From assembly GCF_025907915.1 (NCBI RefSeq), contig NZ_JAPAAF010000009.1, positions 1 through 64,000 of the forward strand: a stretch of 64,000 nucleotides of DNA. Direction: 5' to 3'. The translations under genes and the position numbers were made by a program. Origin of the DNA: Gaoshiqia sediminis (GTDB lineage Bacteria; Bacteroidota; Bacteroidia; Bacteroidales; Prolixibacteraceae). The notes under the pieces are model-generated. The model was not told where the DNA came from and ran no database searches. It worked only from the letters and a program-made list of their open reading frames with translations. Below are positions 55,607 to 64,000 of this stretch, piece after piece; within the stretch, counting starts at the first letter, position 1; every line of letters starts with the position of its first letter.

Positions 55607-57085
55607 ATGAATCGCCCCTTAAAATACTGGGTATTAACCTGCTTTCTCGTCACCTGTTTTGTGAGCGGAAAAGCACAGGAAAAAGTGCCCTTGTCCCACT
55701 TTTTTAGCCGTTGGGCCAACCAGGAAATCTTGGAACATGCCAGCATTGGCCTGTACGTACAGGATGCCAAAACAGGTGAAGGGGTCCTTCAATCCAGCCC
55801 GCAAGTGAGCCTGACACCTGCTTCTACCCTGAAACTATTAACCACCGCAGCGGCGCTCGAACTGCTTGGCCCGGATTATCGGTTCGAAACCCGGCTGGCT
55901 TACCAAGGCTACATTCAAAACGACACCTTGTTTGGCGACCTAAACATCCTGGGAGGCGGCGATCCGGCCCTGGGCTCGATATACTTTAAGGAACACTACC
56001 TGAAAAACCATTTTCAGGACACTTGGGTGAAGGCGCTGAAAGACTTAAACGTCCGGCACATCACCGGCAAATTGGTGGCCGATGCGTCCGTCTATGACGA
56101 CCAATTCATCCCGAACACCTGGATCTGGGAAGACCTGGGAAATTATTACGGGGCCGGCGCTTGCGGGCTTTCGGTGTACGACAACCTGTATGAAATCCAC
56201 CTCTCATCTCCGGCCACCGCAGGAAAGACCACCAAATTTCTGTCAACCAAGCCCCAGATCCCCGGGCTGGAATTCGACAATCGTGTACTTTCAGCCGACG
56301 ACCCGCGCGACCAGGCTTATGTATTTGGCAGCCCCCTCAACAACCAGCGAACCATCCGCGGAAGCATCCCAAAAGGCAAAGCCGATTTTGTGGTGAAGGC
56401 CTCCATCCCCAATCCGCCCTTTCTGCTGGCATGGCAACTAAAAAACAGGTTAGCAGAAGCAGATATTCAGCTTACCGGAGAAATACAGGTGATCTGGGAA
56501 AAACAGAAAAATGCAGAAGACAAAGAAATGCAGAAATTGAAGGTGATCGCGACGACGATTTCCCCTCCCCTTTCCGACATCGTGAGTGTAACCAACCACG
56601 AGAGTGTGAACCTGTTTGCCGAACACCTGCTAAAACACCTGGCTTACCTGAAAACCGGACTGGGAAGTACGAAGGAAGGAATAGAGGTAGTAACTGATTT
56701 CTGGAAAGAAAAGGGAATCGACACGCGCGGTTTGTATCTGGCCGATGGCAGCGGACTGTCGCACTTCAACGCCATGACCGCCGAACAAATGGTACAGGTG
56801 CTGCACTACATGAAAACAAAAAGCGCCTCGGGGAGCTACCTGTTTCAATCGCTGCCCACGGTGCCAAACGGTACCCTGTGGTATTTTCGCCCGGAATTGT
56901 TTCCCCGGAACACGCTGCTGGCCAAAAGCGGGAGCATGACCCGCGTGCGTTGTTTCGCCGGACAGCTGACAACCATCACGGGGCGGGAACTGCTATTTGC
57001 CGTTTTCGTGAACAACTTTTCGTGCACCCAACGACAGGCTATCCAGGCCATTGAAGAACTACTGGCCGAACTGGCCAAAAGGTAG
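55607..57085 (+). CDS. dacB: D-Ala-D-Ala carboxypeptidase/endopeptidase (PBP4/DacB type)
   Basis: Class C low-molecular-mass penicillin-binding protein of 492 residues from ATG 55607, with a signal peptide ending SGKAQ. The catalytic motifs are SxxK at Ser73-Lys76 (TPASTLKLL), SxN at Ser333-Asn335 (HESVNLFAEHLLKHL) and KSG at Lys440-Gly442 (LLAKSGSMT, in place of KTG). The ADGSGLSHFNAM segment before KSG is also typical. A roughly 160-residue insert lies between SxxK and SxN, as in E. coli PBP4. It trims or cleaves peptidoglycan cross-links in the periplasm. Confidence 0.93.
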   Translation: MNRPLKYWVLTCFLVTCFVSGKAQEKVPLSHFFSRWANQEILEHASIGLYVQDAKTGEGVLQSSPQVSLTPASTLKLLTTAAALELLGPDYRFETRLAYQGYIQNDTLFGDLNILGGGDPALGSIYFKEHYLKNHFQDTWVKALKDLNVRHITGKLVADASVYDDQFIPNTWIWEDLGNYYGAGACGLSVYDNLYEIHLSSPATAGKTTKFLSTKPQIPGLEFDNRVLSADDPRDQAYVFGSPLNNQRTIRGSIPKGKADFVVKASIPNPPFLLAWQLKNRLAEADIQLTGEIQVIWEKQKNAEDKEMQKLKVIATTISPPLSDIVSVTNHESVNLFAEHLLKHLAYLKTGLGSTKEGIEVVTDFWKEKGIDTRGLYLADGSGLSHFNAMTAEQMVQVLHYMKTKSASGSYLFQSLPTVPNGTLWYFRPELFPRNTLLAKSGSMTRVRCFAGQLTTITGRELLFAVFVNNFSCTQRQAIQAIEELLAELAKR

Positions 57086-57097
57086 CGATGGCACCAT

Positions 57098-57424
57098 TCA
57101 ATGACCCATCATCTTCCCAACCATTTCCTTGAGGGTCCGGTTCTCTATTTCAAGCTCTTTGATCCGCTCCTTCAGGGCATTGGTTTCCGGATGGTCAACA
57201 ACTTCCGGTTCATCATAGGGGAGCTTTCCGTCCAGTTCCCGAAAAAAATTATAGCCCAGCAATTCCGACAGTTCGGCCAAACGCTGCACCTGAATGGTAG
57301 GCCGCAAAAACATGCGGTGTGCTGCTGTATAGCTCAACCCAAGACTTTTGGAAATGTCAGCGGGATTGAGCTTTTTCCGCTTCATCTCCCGGTTAATCAG
57401 CTGCATGACGGGTAGTTTTTCCAT
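57098..57424 (-). CDS. Short XRE-type DNA-binding protein with coiled-coil tail
   Basis: Protein of 108 residues; ATG 57424 (MEKLPVMQLINREM) is preferred to the upstream frame at 57466. Residues 7-55 form a helix-turn-helix (KRKKLNPADISKSLGLSYTAAHRMF). Residues 60-78 are a short linker, and 82-104 a heptad-rich helix (ALKERIKELEIENRTLKEMV) that probably dimerises. No ligand domain is present. Upstream lies an unusual AT-rich region with a large palindrome and several GAGYAATAAATA copies, so autoregulation is plausible but not shown. Confidence 0.8.
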   Translation of the reverse strand: MEKLPVMQLINREMKRKKLNPADISKSLGLSYTAAHRMFLRPTIQVQRLAELSELLGYNFFRELDGKLPYDEPEVVDHPETNALKERIKELEIENRTLKEMVGKMMGH

Positions 57425-57715
57425 GATTGAAATCAGTATTGGCCCTGCCTGCAACCAAGTTGACAACAGGCAGAAATGGTTATTTATTACTCAAATTTAA
57501 CTATTTAATACACAATACCAATTAATAATTACCATACAATAAGTACTTACTAAATCTTTATTTGTATTTCTTACCCGATTATCAGTATTTTTTAAATAAT
57601 CTCAATTAATAAATACAAATAAAAGAGCAATAAATACTCATTATTGAGTATTTATTGCTCTTTTATAAATAATTTTAGCTAACCAAGCCGCCTTTAGCGT
57701 CGCGCATGCGCCGGA
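57425..57715. promoter_or_regulatory. AT-rich upstream region of the XRE gene with 22-bp palindrome
   Basis: The stretch is very AT-rich. A perfect 22-bp inverted repeat occupies 57619-57640 and 57645-57666 around TTAT; each arm carries GAGCAATAAATACTCA. A further copy, GAGTAATAAATA, lies on the minus strand at 57492-57481, about 60 bases before the XRE start. The palindrome may act as terminator of the DoxX transcript (TTTT runs flank it), as operator, or both. Confidence 0.6.
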
Positions 57716-58129
57716 TTATTTTCCCCGGATGACATTTCCCAAAGCAAATTTGCCGCTTCCGTACACCAGGATGGTAATAAAGATCAGCAGATAGAGAAAG
57801 GCCATTTCCTTCCGGGCAAACGGATCGTTGGCATGGATCATGAAGGCAGCCACGCTCATGGTAACGATCAGCGGAAGGGTGGCCAGACGTGTAGCAATGC
57901 CCAGCACCACCAAAGCCGAGCAAAACACCTCGGCAAACACGGCCAGAATGAGCGATGGCGTTGAGCCAATCCCAAACGGATCGGCAAAGGCCAGGTCGCC
58001 GGCCAGCAATTTTTGTAACTTCGGTACGCCATGCGTCATCATAAACGCGCCTGCCCCGGCACGGAGCACCAGCAACCACACATTTTCAACAAACTCATTG
58101 GTTTTCGGACCAAGCATCTTTTTTCCCAT
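57716..58129 (-). CDS. DoxX-family membrane protein
   Basis: Integral-membrane protein of 137 residues with four predicted helices: near 17-35, 58-80 (PSLILAVFAEVFCSALVVLG), 84-98 and 105-125 (EMAFLYLLIFITILVYG). The RAGAGAFMMTHGVPKL segment and the FAEVFCSALVVLGIATR phrase are typical of DoxX. The role is unclear; quinone-linked or redox-stress roles have been described for relatives. It lies between the XRE gene and leuB with a terminator on the leuB side. Confidence 0.88.
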   Translation of the reverse strand: MGKKMLGPKTNEFVENVWLLVLRAGAGAFMMTHGVPKLQKLLAGDLAFADPFGIGSTPSLILAVFAEVFCSALVVLGIATRLATLPLIVTMSVAAFMIHANDPFARKEMAFLYLLIFITILVYGSGKFALGNVIRGK

Positions 58130-58183
58130 GATATTTCTATTTTTTGATTTTCATGATTAAAATAAATACACCCCAAAAATAAG

Positions 58184-58228
58184 AAGGTTGTTCCGAAAGT
58201 CTTTTGCGTTGACTTCTGAAACAACCTT
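58184..58228 (-). terminator. Terminator after leuB
   Basis: AAGGTTGTT (58184-58192) pairs with AACAACCTT (58220-58228), with an inner AAGTC/GACTT stem. The minus-strand product runs into CTTATTTTT. Confidence 0.65.
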
Positions 58229-58251
58229 TTTTTTAGCTAAACGGTAATCGC

Positions 58252-59316
58252 TTAAGCGTTGGCAATCCAGTCGGCAATCCAGTCGCCCACTTCCGAAGTT
58301 TTGTATGATTTACCTTCGGCAATATCCACAGTCACCACACCGGCAGCCATCGAAGCAGCTACCGCATCGCGGATGAGTTTGCCCTCTTCCATCAGGTTGA
58401 AAGCATATTCGAACATCATGGCAGCCGAGAGGATGGTTGCAATCGGATTGGCAATATCTTTTCCGGCAGCCTGCGGGTACGAACCGTGAATGGGCTCGAA
58501 CACCGACGTGTGGATTCCGATGGAAGCTGAAGGCAGCAAGCCCAGCGAACCGGTAATCACACTGGCTTCGTCGGTCAGGATATCGCCGAACATGTTTTCG
58601 GTCACCATCACGTCGAAGTTTTTAGGCCATTGGATGATTTGCATGGCAGCATTGTCCACAAACATGTATTCGGTGGTCACATCCGGGTAGTTGGGGGCCA
58701 TTCCCTGGGCCACCTCGCGCCACAGACGAGAACTTTCCAGCACGTTGGCTTTATCTACCACTGTCAGTTTTTTATTGCGCTTCAGGGCAAATTCGTATCC
58801 CAGTTTCAGGATGCGCTCCACTTCGGCGCGGGTGTACGTACAGGTGTCGAAAGCGGTGTTTCCATCATCTTTACGACCTTTTTCACCGAAATAAATCCCC
58901 CCTGTAAGCTCGCGGATGGCCACAAAATCTGCGCCTTCAACCAACTCGCGACGAAGCGGGGATTTGTGCAGCAACGATTCGAACGTTTCAACCGGACGGA
59001 TGTTGGCATACAAACCAAGCTTTTTGCGCATCAGCAACAACCCTTGCTCAGGACGTACTGTTGCTTTCGGGTTATTGTCGAACTTCGGGTCGCCAATGGC
59101 GCCGAAAAGTACGGCATCCGACTGCATGCACAGTTCGTGCGTTTGATCGGGATAAGGTTCGCCCACCTGATCGATGGCCGTTGCGCCGGTGAGGGCATAT
59201 TCGTATTCCAGTTCGTGGTTAAACTTAGCGGCAATTGCTTTTACCGATTTCATGGCCTGCTCCACAATTTCAGGACCAATCCCGTCGCCGGGAAGAACAG
59301 CTAATTTCAGTTTCAT
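58252..59316 (-). CDS. leuB: 3-Isopropylmalate dehydrogenase
   Basis: NAD-dependent oxidative decarboxylase of about 354 residues in leucine synthesis. ATG 59316 ([18 protein letters not shown]) is chosen over the frame opening at 59394. Motifs include ANIRPVETF, the substrate Arg region [34 protein letters not shown], and [48 protein letters not shown] with the metal Asp residues. It is the last gene of the leucine operon. The gap of about 143 bases after leuA2 contains no clear promoter. Confidence 0.96.
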   Translation of the reverse strand: MKLKLAVLPGDGIGPEIVEQAMKSVKAIAAKFNHELEYEYALTGATAIDQVGEPYPDQTHELCMQSDAVLFGAIGDPKFDNNPKATVRPEQGLLLMRKKLGLYANIRPVETFESLLHKSPLRRELVEGADFVAIRELTGGIYFGEKGRKDDGNTAFDTCTYTRAEVERILKLGYEFALKRNKKLTVVDKANVLESSRLWREVAQGMAPNYPDVTTEYMFVDNAAMQIIQWPKNFDVMVTENMFGDILTDEASVITGSLGLLPSASIGIHTSVFEPIHGSYPQAAGKDIANPIATILSAAMMFEYAFNLMEEGKLIRDAVAASMAAGVVTVDIAEGKSYKTSEVGDWIADWIANA

Positions 59317-59459
59317 ACTATGCGTTACGTGTTTTGAATTTTGAATTTCGAGCTTTGAGTTTCGGGTTGTCAAAATAACGATCAATGACAACAAATAACT
59401 AATACTGACTTTGAATGACTAACAGAAACTAATGACCAATGACTACCAATGCCCAATTA

Positions 59460-61034
59460 TCAATCCTTCGGTTTCCCGGGATCGGTTTCGATGCCGGTTT
59501 TGTGTTCGAGCAAATTGAGCATACGCACCGTAGCCTTGATGGCCGCGGCAGTCTGGTCGGGATCGAGCCCGCGGGTTTTGAATTCGCGGTCGAGTTCCCA
59601 TATGATCACTGTTTCAACCAGCGCATCGGTTTTCCCGCCCGGAGGGATGGTGACCGAATAATCCAGCAGTTTCGGGAAGGGCTTTTTCAGTCGCTTGTAA
59701 ATGCTCTTCACGGCATTCACAAACGCGTCATACTGCCCGTCGCCGGAAGCCGAGGCTTCGTAGTTTCGCCCTTCAATATTAATGCTCACCATAGCCGACG
59801 GCTTGAGCCCCATGGCATGGGTGAGGGCAAAATTGTTGATGCTGATTTTTTGCTCGATGCTTTCCTGGAGCACATCGGCCACAATGTAAGGCAAATCCTC
59901 GGCAGTCACCGTTTCTTTGCGGTCGCCCAGTTCAATGATACGGGTGGTCACCATTTTCAGCGCTTCGGGCGACAGCTCAATACCCAAATCTTCCAGATTA
60001 GCTTTGATATTGGCCTTCCCCGAAGTTTTGCCCAGGGCGTAGGTACGCGTGCGTCCAAAGCGCTCGGGCAACAGGTCGTTAAAATACAGGTTGTTTTTGT
60101 TGTCACCATCAGCATGAACACCGCTGCACTGGGTAAACACAAATTCGCCAATCAGCGGTTTGTTGGTGGGGATGCGGATACCCGAAAAGCTTTCCACAAT
60201 TTTCGACACCCGGTTCAGCATGTTTTCATTTACATGTGTTTTCAGATGAAGGTGGTCTTTCACGGTGGCAATTACGCTCGACAGCGGCGCATTCCCAGCC
60301 CGTTCGCCCAAACCGTTCACGGTGGTATGTACACAACCAACCCCTGCCTTGATGGCATGAAAAACGTTGGCGATAGCCAGGTCGTAATCGTTGTGCGCAT
60401 GAAAATCGAATGAAACGCCTGGATAGGTGTCAATCATTTCCGTGCAGAAGTCGTAGGTTTCGTCCGGGTCGAGAATGCCCAGCGTATCGGGCAGCATGAT
60501 GCGTTTGACTCCCATTTCTTTCAGGTTTGAAACCATAAAATGAACGTAATCCTTCGAGTTGCGCATCCCGTTCGACCAGTCTTCGAGATAAACATTTACG
60601 GCAATGCCCAGTTCATCGGCATAATCCAACGATTTCTGAATGTCGGCAATATGTTCTTCCGGAGTTTTACGCAACTGCTGGGTGACGTGTTTGTACGAGC
60701 CTTTGCAAAGCAGGTTCAGCACTTTTCCACCCGCCCGGTTAATCCAGTCGAGCGACGTTTTGCCATCTACAAAACCCAGGATTTCGATGCGGTTCAGGTG
60801 ACCTTTCTCGGCGGCCCATTCCATAATCCGGCGGGCAGCCTGAAACTCTCCTTCCGACACCCGGGCGGAGGCGATTTCAATCCGGTCAACGTTCACATCT
60901 TCGAGCAGAACTTTCGCTACGCTCAACTTCTCGGTATCCGTGAATGAAACGCCCGAGGTTTGTTCGCCATCCCGAAGCGTCGTATCCATGATACTGATTT
61001 GCCGGTTATTTTCTGCAACTTGTTTTCCCGTCAT
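59460..61034 (-). CDS. LeuA-like acyltransferase (second isopropylmalate/citramalate synthase)
   Basis: DRE-TIM metallolyase of 524 residues. The N-terminal barrel has IMDTTLRDGEQTSGVSF (about 15-31), the DFHAHNDYDLAIAN metal motif and VNGLGERAGNAPLSS. The C-terminal third is a LeuA allosteric (LeuA_dimer) domain. This is a second copy besides the partial leuA at the right edge. Its fixed place between leuD and leuB recalls the leuA2/cimA-like gene of Bacteroides clusters. It may condense acetyl-CoA with pyruvate (citramalate, for isoleucine) instead of 2-oxoisovalerate; the sequence read by eye does not decide this. Confidence 0.88.
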   Translation of the reverse strand: MTGKQVAENNRQISIMDTTLRDGEQTSGVSFTDTEKLSVAKVLLEDVNVDRIEIASARVSEGEFQAARRIMEWAAEKGHLNRIEILGFVDGKTSLDWINRAGGKVLNLLCKGSYKHVTQQLRKTPEEHIADIQKSLDYADELGIAVNVYLEDWSNGMRNSKDYVHFMVSNLKEMGVKRIMLPDTLGILDPDETYDFCTEMIDTYPGVSFDFHAHNDYDLAIANVFHAIKAGVGCVHTTVNGLGERAGNAPLSSVIATVKDHLHLKTHVNENMLNRVSKIVESFSGIRIPTNKPLIGEFVFTQCSGVHADGDNKNNLYFNDLLPERFGRTRTYALGKTSGKANIKANLEDLGIELSPEALKMVTTRIIELGDRKETVTAEDLPYIVADVLQESIEQKISINNFALTHAMGLKPSAMVSINIEGRNYEASASGDGQYDAFVNAVKSIYKRLKKPFPKLLDYSVTIPPGGKTDALVETVIIWELDREFKTRGLDPDQTAAAIKATVRMLNLLEHKTGIETDPGKPKD

Positions 61035-61129
61035 GTGCGTGGTAATTTTTCATTCATAATGAAACAGGCCGGTGAAAGCTTGTCTCGTTTTTGGCCCCTT
61101 GGACTAATCCCGGGCCACATATTCAACCG

Positions 61130-61166
61130 AAAAAGCAGGAGTTAGCCAACTGCGCCATACTCCTGC
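61130..61166 (-). terminator. Hairpin between leuD and leuA2, possible attenuator
   Basis: GCAGGAGT (61135-61142) pairs with ACTCCTGC (61159-61166) over a 16-base loop. The minus-strand RNA follows with TTTTTCGG. A second GC-rich hairpin with TGGCCC/GGGCCA arms lies at about 61092-61117, before leuA2. Confidence 0.6.
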
Positions 61167-61177
61167 CCTTTCGGACT

Positions 61178-61762
61178 TTATTTTTCAAAAGCTTCGATCT
61201 CAGTTTTTAAGCTCACGAGATAATCGATATCGTCGAGCCCGTTTTGCAGGCAATGCTTTTTGTACGGGTTGATTTCGAATTGTTCCGACTCGCCGGTAGC
61301 TTTGATCGTAAACGTTTGGCTCGGCAGATCCACTTCGAATTCGCTGTTTGGGTCGTTCTCGATGGTTGCGAAGATCTTTTCGAGGAAAGCCGGTGACACA
61401 ACAACGGGCAACAAGCCATTGTTGAGGGCATTTCCTTTAAAAATGTCGGCAAAAAAGCTCGACACCACCACCCGGAAACCATAGTCGTAGATGGCCCAGG
61501 CAGCATGTTCGCGGCTCGATCCGCTGCCAAAGTTTTTACCGCCTACCAGGATTTTGCCGCTGTAGGTGCTTTGGTTCAGCGGGAAATCGGCAATCGGTTG
61601 GTTGTTTTTATCGTAGCGCCAATCGCGAAACAAGTTGTCGCCAAAACCTTTCCGCTCAACCGCTTTCAGGAAGCGGGCCGGAATAATCTGGTCGGTGTCC
61701 ACATTCTCGATGGGCATGGGCACCGCCGGTGATACTATTTTTGAAAATTTATCGTAAGCCAT
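61178..61762 (-). CDS. leuD: 3-Isopropylmalate dehydratase small subunit
   Basis: Small subunit (194 residues) of the leucine-pathway aconitase-like enzyme. It starts with [24 protein letters not shown], has the [45 protein letters not shown] core that holds the active-site Ser, and ends in a helical tail. Normal length. It lies between the four-helix-bundle gene (36-base gap) and leuA2. Confidence 0.96.
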   Translation of the reverse strand: MAYDKFSKIVSPAVPMPIENVDTDQIIPARFLKAVERKGFGDNLFRDWRYDKNNQPIADFPLNQSTYSGKILVGGKNFGSGSSREHAAWAIYDYGFRVVVSSFFADIFKGNALNNGLLPVVVSPAFLEKIFATIENDPNSEFEVDLPSQTFTIKATGESEQFEINPYKKHCLQNGLDDIDYLVSLKTEIEAFEK

Positions 61763-61798
61763 TTCTGATTTATAATTTTTGAATGATTATTTATGATT

Positions 61799-62152
61799 TT
61801 AACTTCCTGCCTGGATTGATTTTCTGGAAGAAATGAAAATTGAGCAAAGCTCATAAGCTTCTTTTATTAATGGATCGGTTGTTCCCGTTGAGAGTAAGTT
61901 CTCCTCAGTCGTAAACTCTAACCAAAAGCTACTTTCATCAGCTTCCTCAATAACGATTGATAATTTAGCAGCAAACGCTGCTTTCGATTGCGCCAGGTTT
62001 GCAGCACGATAGTTAGCAGGAACTGATGTTGAACATCGAATCAACTGACCTCTGATATGTCTTCCCAATGTAGTATCAGGAAGCAGCATAGCAACTTTCA
62101 CACAATCATGTGCAAACTTTTTGGTTCTTTGTTCCAGTTCCTTTCGAGTCAT
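61799..62152 (-). CDS. Four-helix-bundle protein in the leucine operon
   Basis: Small soluble protein of 117 residues from ATG 62152 (the frame opens with TTG at 62161). It belongs to the four-helix-bundle family first named from S23-type intervening-sequence proteins. Visible signature phrases are HIRGQLIRCSTSVPANYRAAN and EEADESSFWLEF. It lies between leuC and leuD in the same direction with short gaps, so it is co-transcribed, but no role in leucine synthesis is known. Such genes are scattered singly in Bacteroidota, often inserted in unrelated operons. Confidence 0.85.
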   Translation of the reverse strand: MTRKELEQRTKKFAHDCVKVAMLLPDTTLGRHIRGQLIRCSTSVPANYRAANLAQSKAAFAAKLSIVIEEADESSFWLEFTTEENLLSTGTTDPLIKEAYELCSIFISSRKSIQAGS

Positions 62153-62189
62153 TTCAGACAATCATCAATCGTCATTAATCAATCATCAA

Positions 62190-63590
62190 TCAGAGCATTT
62201 CCCGCGGGTCGGTGATGACACCGGTTATGGCGGCGGCAGCTGCGGTGATCGGGCTGGCCAGCAAGGTGCGGGCGCCTGGTCCCTGACGACCTTCAAAGTT
62301 CCGGTTCGACGTAGAAACGGCATATTTCCCTTCCGGGATTTTGTCGTCGTTCATGGCCAAACAAGCTGAACATCCGGGTTGACGCAAGGCCATTCCGGCA
62401 GCTTCAAAAACTTTGTCCAGGCCTTCTTCGATGATCTGCTTCTCTACCGCTTTCGATCCGGGAACCAGCCAAACAGTCACATTGTCGGCTTTCTTTTTTC
62501 CTTTTACAAATTCGGCAAAAGCCCGAAAATCTTCAATCCGCCCGTTAGTACAACTTCCGAGGAACACATAATCCACCTTTTTGCCTTTCATGGCATCGCC
62601 GGGATGGAAATCCATATATTTCAGCGACTTCATAAAAGTAGTTTTGTCGGTACCTTCCAGGTCACTTCCGGTAGGAATTGTTCTTGAGATGCCGATGCCC
62701 ATACCCGGGTTTGTTCCGTAAGTAATCATCGGCTCAATGTCGGCAGCATCGAAATGATATTCAGTGTCGAATTTAGCACCTTCATCCGATTTCAACGACT
62801 GCCAGTAAGCCACCGCGTTGTCCCAGGCTTCGCCTTTGGGGGCAAACTTGCGGCCCTTCACATAGTTAATCGTGGTTTCGTCGGGTGCAATCATCCCACC
62901 GCGGGCGCCACTTTCGATGCTCAAGTTACACAGGGTCATTCGACCTTCCATGCTCAAACCGGTGATGGCTGATCCGGCATACTCGATAAAGTGGCCGGTA
63001 CCGCCGCTGGTCGAGATCTGCGAAATAATGTACAGCGCGATATCTTTAGCTGTTACGCCTTTACCCAGTTTGCCATCCACCGTGATGCGCATTTTCTTGG
63101 GTTTGGGCTGCATGATACATTGACTGGCCAGCACCATTTCCACTTCACTGGTACCAATACCGAATGCAATAGCGCCAAATGCACCATGGGTAGAAGTGTG
63201 GCTGTCGCCGCAAACAATGGTCATGCCGGGCTGGGTTAGGCCCATTTCCGGTCCGATGATGTGTACAACACCATGACCATCGCTACCCAAACCATAGTGG
63301 GTAATGCCGCTTTCTTCGCAATTCTTTTTCAGCATCTCCACCTGGTTGCGCGACAACTCATCCTTGATGCTCATGTTTTGGTTGATGGTGGGCACATTGT
63401 GGTCGGGAGTGGCCGTGGTTTGGTCCGGGCGGAACACTTTCAACCCGCGTGTTTTCAATCCTAAAAAGGCCACCGGACTGGTCACTTCATGAATAAAGTG
63501 ACGGTCGATATACAACACATTGGGGCCGCCTTCTACTTGTTTCACCACGTGGGCGTCCCAAATCTTATCAAATAATGTTTTTGCTTCCAT
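62190..63590 (-). CDS. leuC: 3-Isopropylmalate dehydratase large subunit
   Basis: Fe-S subunit of 466 residues that isomerises 2- to 3-isopropylmalate with LeuD. Cluster cysteines lie in [12 protein letters not shown] and GCSACLAMN; other signatures are [32 protein letters not shown] and the [13 protein letters not shown]-like start. Normal length. It follows leuA by 75 bases and precedes the four-helix-bundle gene by 37. Confidence 0.97.
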   Translation of the reverse strand: MEAKTLFDKIWDAHVVKQVEGGPNVLYIDRHFIHEVTSPVAFLGLKTRGLKVFRPDQTTATPDHNVPTINQNMSIKDELSRNQVEMLKKNCEESGITHYGLGSDGHGVVHIIGPEMGLTQPGMTIVCGDSHTSTHGAFGAIAFGIGTSEVEMVLASQCIMQPKPKKMRITVDGKLGKGVTAKDIALYIISQISTSGGTGHFIEYAGSAITGLSMEGRMTLCNLSIESGARGGMIAPDETTINYVKGRKFAPKGEAWDNAVAYWQSLKSDEGAKFDTEYHFDAADIEPMITYGTNPGMGIGISRTIPTGSDLEGTDKTTFMKSLKYMDFHPGDAMKGKKVDYVFLGSCTNGRIEDFRAFAEFVKGKKKADNVTVWLVPGSKAVEKQIIEEGLDKVFEAAGMALRQPGCSACLAMNDDKIPEGKYAVSTSNRNFEGRQGPGARTLLASPITAAAAAITGVITDPREML

Positions 63591-63665
63591 ATAATCTTAA
63601 CTTTTCAACTTCAGCCGGCCAGCAGCCGGAAATCCTATTTTATTACAGATTAATCAACTTACTCC

Positions 63666-64000
63666 TTATTGCACCGGCATTTTATTGACAGCATCCAGAA
63701 ATGCCTCAACCGAAGCGGTAATAATATCCGTGTGAGCGCCAAAACCAAAGAATTTAACGCCATCGTAATCCAGCTCCATGTGAACTTTACCGACATCGTC
63801 GCTACCTTTGGTGATGGCCTGAATCAGGAATTCTTCAAGCGTCACCTGGCGTTTCAGAATTTGTTTGACGGCTTTAATCGCAGCATCCACCGGTCCGTTG
63901 CCCGAAGAAGTGGCATCGAATTTTTCACCGGCAATATCCAAACGAACGGTTGCCATCGGGATTAATGACTTACCGGTTACCACTTGCAGGAAATCAAGTT
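63666..64000 (-). CDS. leuA: 2-Isopropylmalate synthase, C-terminal part (cut by window edge)
   Basis: Only the last 110 or so residues are inside the window; the gene continues beyond 64000. The visible part is the LeuA allosteric (LeuA_dimer) domain, with LIPMATVRLDIAGEKFDATSSGNGPVDAAIKAVKQIL and the FGAHTDIITASVEAFLDAVNKM end. It precedes leuC by 75 bases and is probably the first enzyme gene of the operon. The domain binds leucine for feedback inhibition in known homologues. Confidence 0.9.
   Translation of the reverse strand, partial: LDFLQVVTGKSLIPMATVRLDIAGEKFDATSSGNGPVDAAIKAVKQILKRQVTLEEFLIQAITKGSDDVGKVHMELDYDGVKFFGFGAHTDIITASVEAFLDAVNKMPVQ

Noticed and set aside
61130-61170. tRNA-like sequence (GGCGCAGTTGGCTA)
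   Set aside because: The stretch is the loop of a simple hairpin; no acceptor stem, anticodon arm or T-arm can be drawn around it.

Overview
The window comes from a Bacteroidota chromosome, most likely an anaerobic or facultatively anaerobic member of the Bacteroidales/Marinilabiliales (Prolixibacteraceae-like). This is an inference from gene content: lipidated TamL, type IX secretion PorT next to ubiE, a copper-type TonB receptor, LytS/LytTR regulators, surface lipoprotein polysaccharidases, -7 boxes of the TAnnTTTG type, a bifurcating [FeFe] hydrogenase, a K+-type membrane pyrophosphatase and a Bacteroidetes-style leu cluster. No rRNA or tRNA gene was recognised.

Layout. 1-393: intergenic DNA with two leftward promoters and a terminator. 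394-4045 (-): acyl-CoA dehydrogenase with EtfA and EtfB. 4599-8024 (+): secreted PL1 pectate lyase and GH51 arabinofuranosidase. 8090-10306 (-): acyl-CoA synthetase with an XRE-cupin regulator. 10454-17982: envelope and housekeeping block (TamL, a divergent TrmH-family methyltransferase, FAD oxidoreductase, PorT, UbiE, PurM-like protein). 18091-24213 (+): SDR, then an in-frame 21-bp tandem repeat that runs into a tightly packed Ldh-GT2-LytS-LytTR-PepSY run. 24214-25583: a dispersed-repeat-like spacer and two small unknowns.

25711-34059 (-) is the most distinctive part. A bifurcating [FeFe] hydrogenase (HydA, HydB, HydC and a 2Fe-2S protein) is preceded by six regulatory-looking genes with coupled starts: two DRTGG proteins, two GHKL ATPases, a PHP protein and a second, hydrogenase-like ferredoxin protein that lacks catalytic residues. 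On the other side of a 3.6-kb gap, pointing the other way, lie a double-PAS protein and a SpoIIE/PP2C phosphatase (37686-39796). Together these look like one redox/H2-sensing phospho-switch. The gap holds an AT-rich two-gene cassette (DUF262 plus a HEPN-like protein with an RxxxxH motif), a startless ORF remnant and a CE7 esterase.

39995-53417: GH9 cellulase, DHOD-like protein, PD40 protein, thioesterase, pyrophosphatase, MATE exporter, tyrosine phosphatase, methyltransferase, and a small Cys protein plus a TonB receptor carrying the CxxxM and HxM copper ligands known from OprC. 53527-58129: enolase, DUF190, DacB-type PBP, a short XRE protein with an AT-rich palindromic upstream region, and DoxX. 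58252-64000 (-): leucine operon leuA(partial)-leuC-four-helix-bundle-leuD-leuA2-leuB, with a hairpin between leuD and leuA2.

Functionally this is a plant-polysaccharide degrader that ferments sugars, can oxidise acyl-CoAs through ETF, balances NADH and ferredoxin with hydrogenase, and conserves energy through pyrophosphate.
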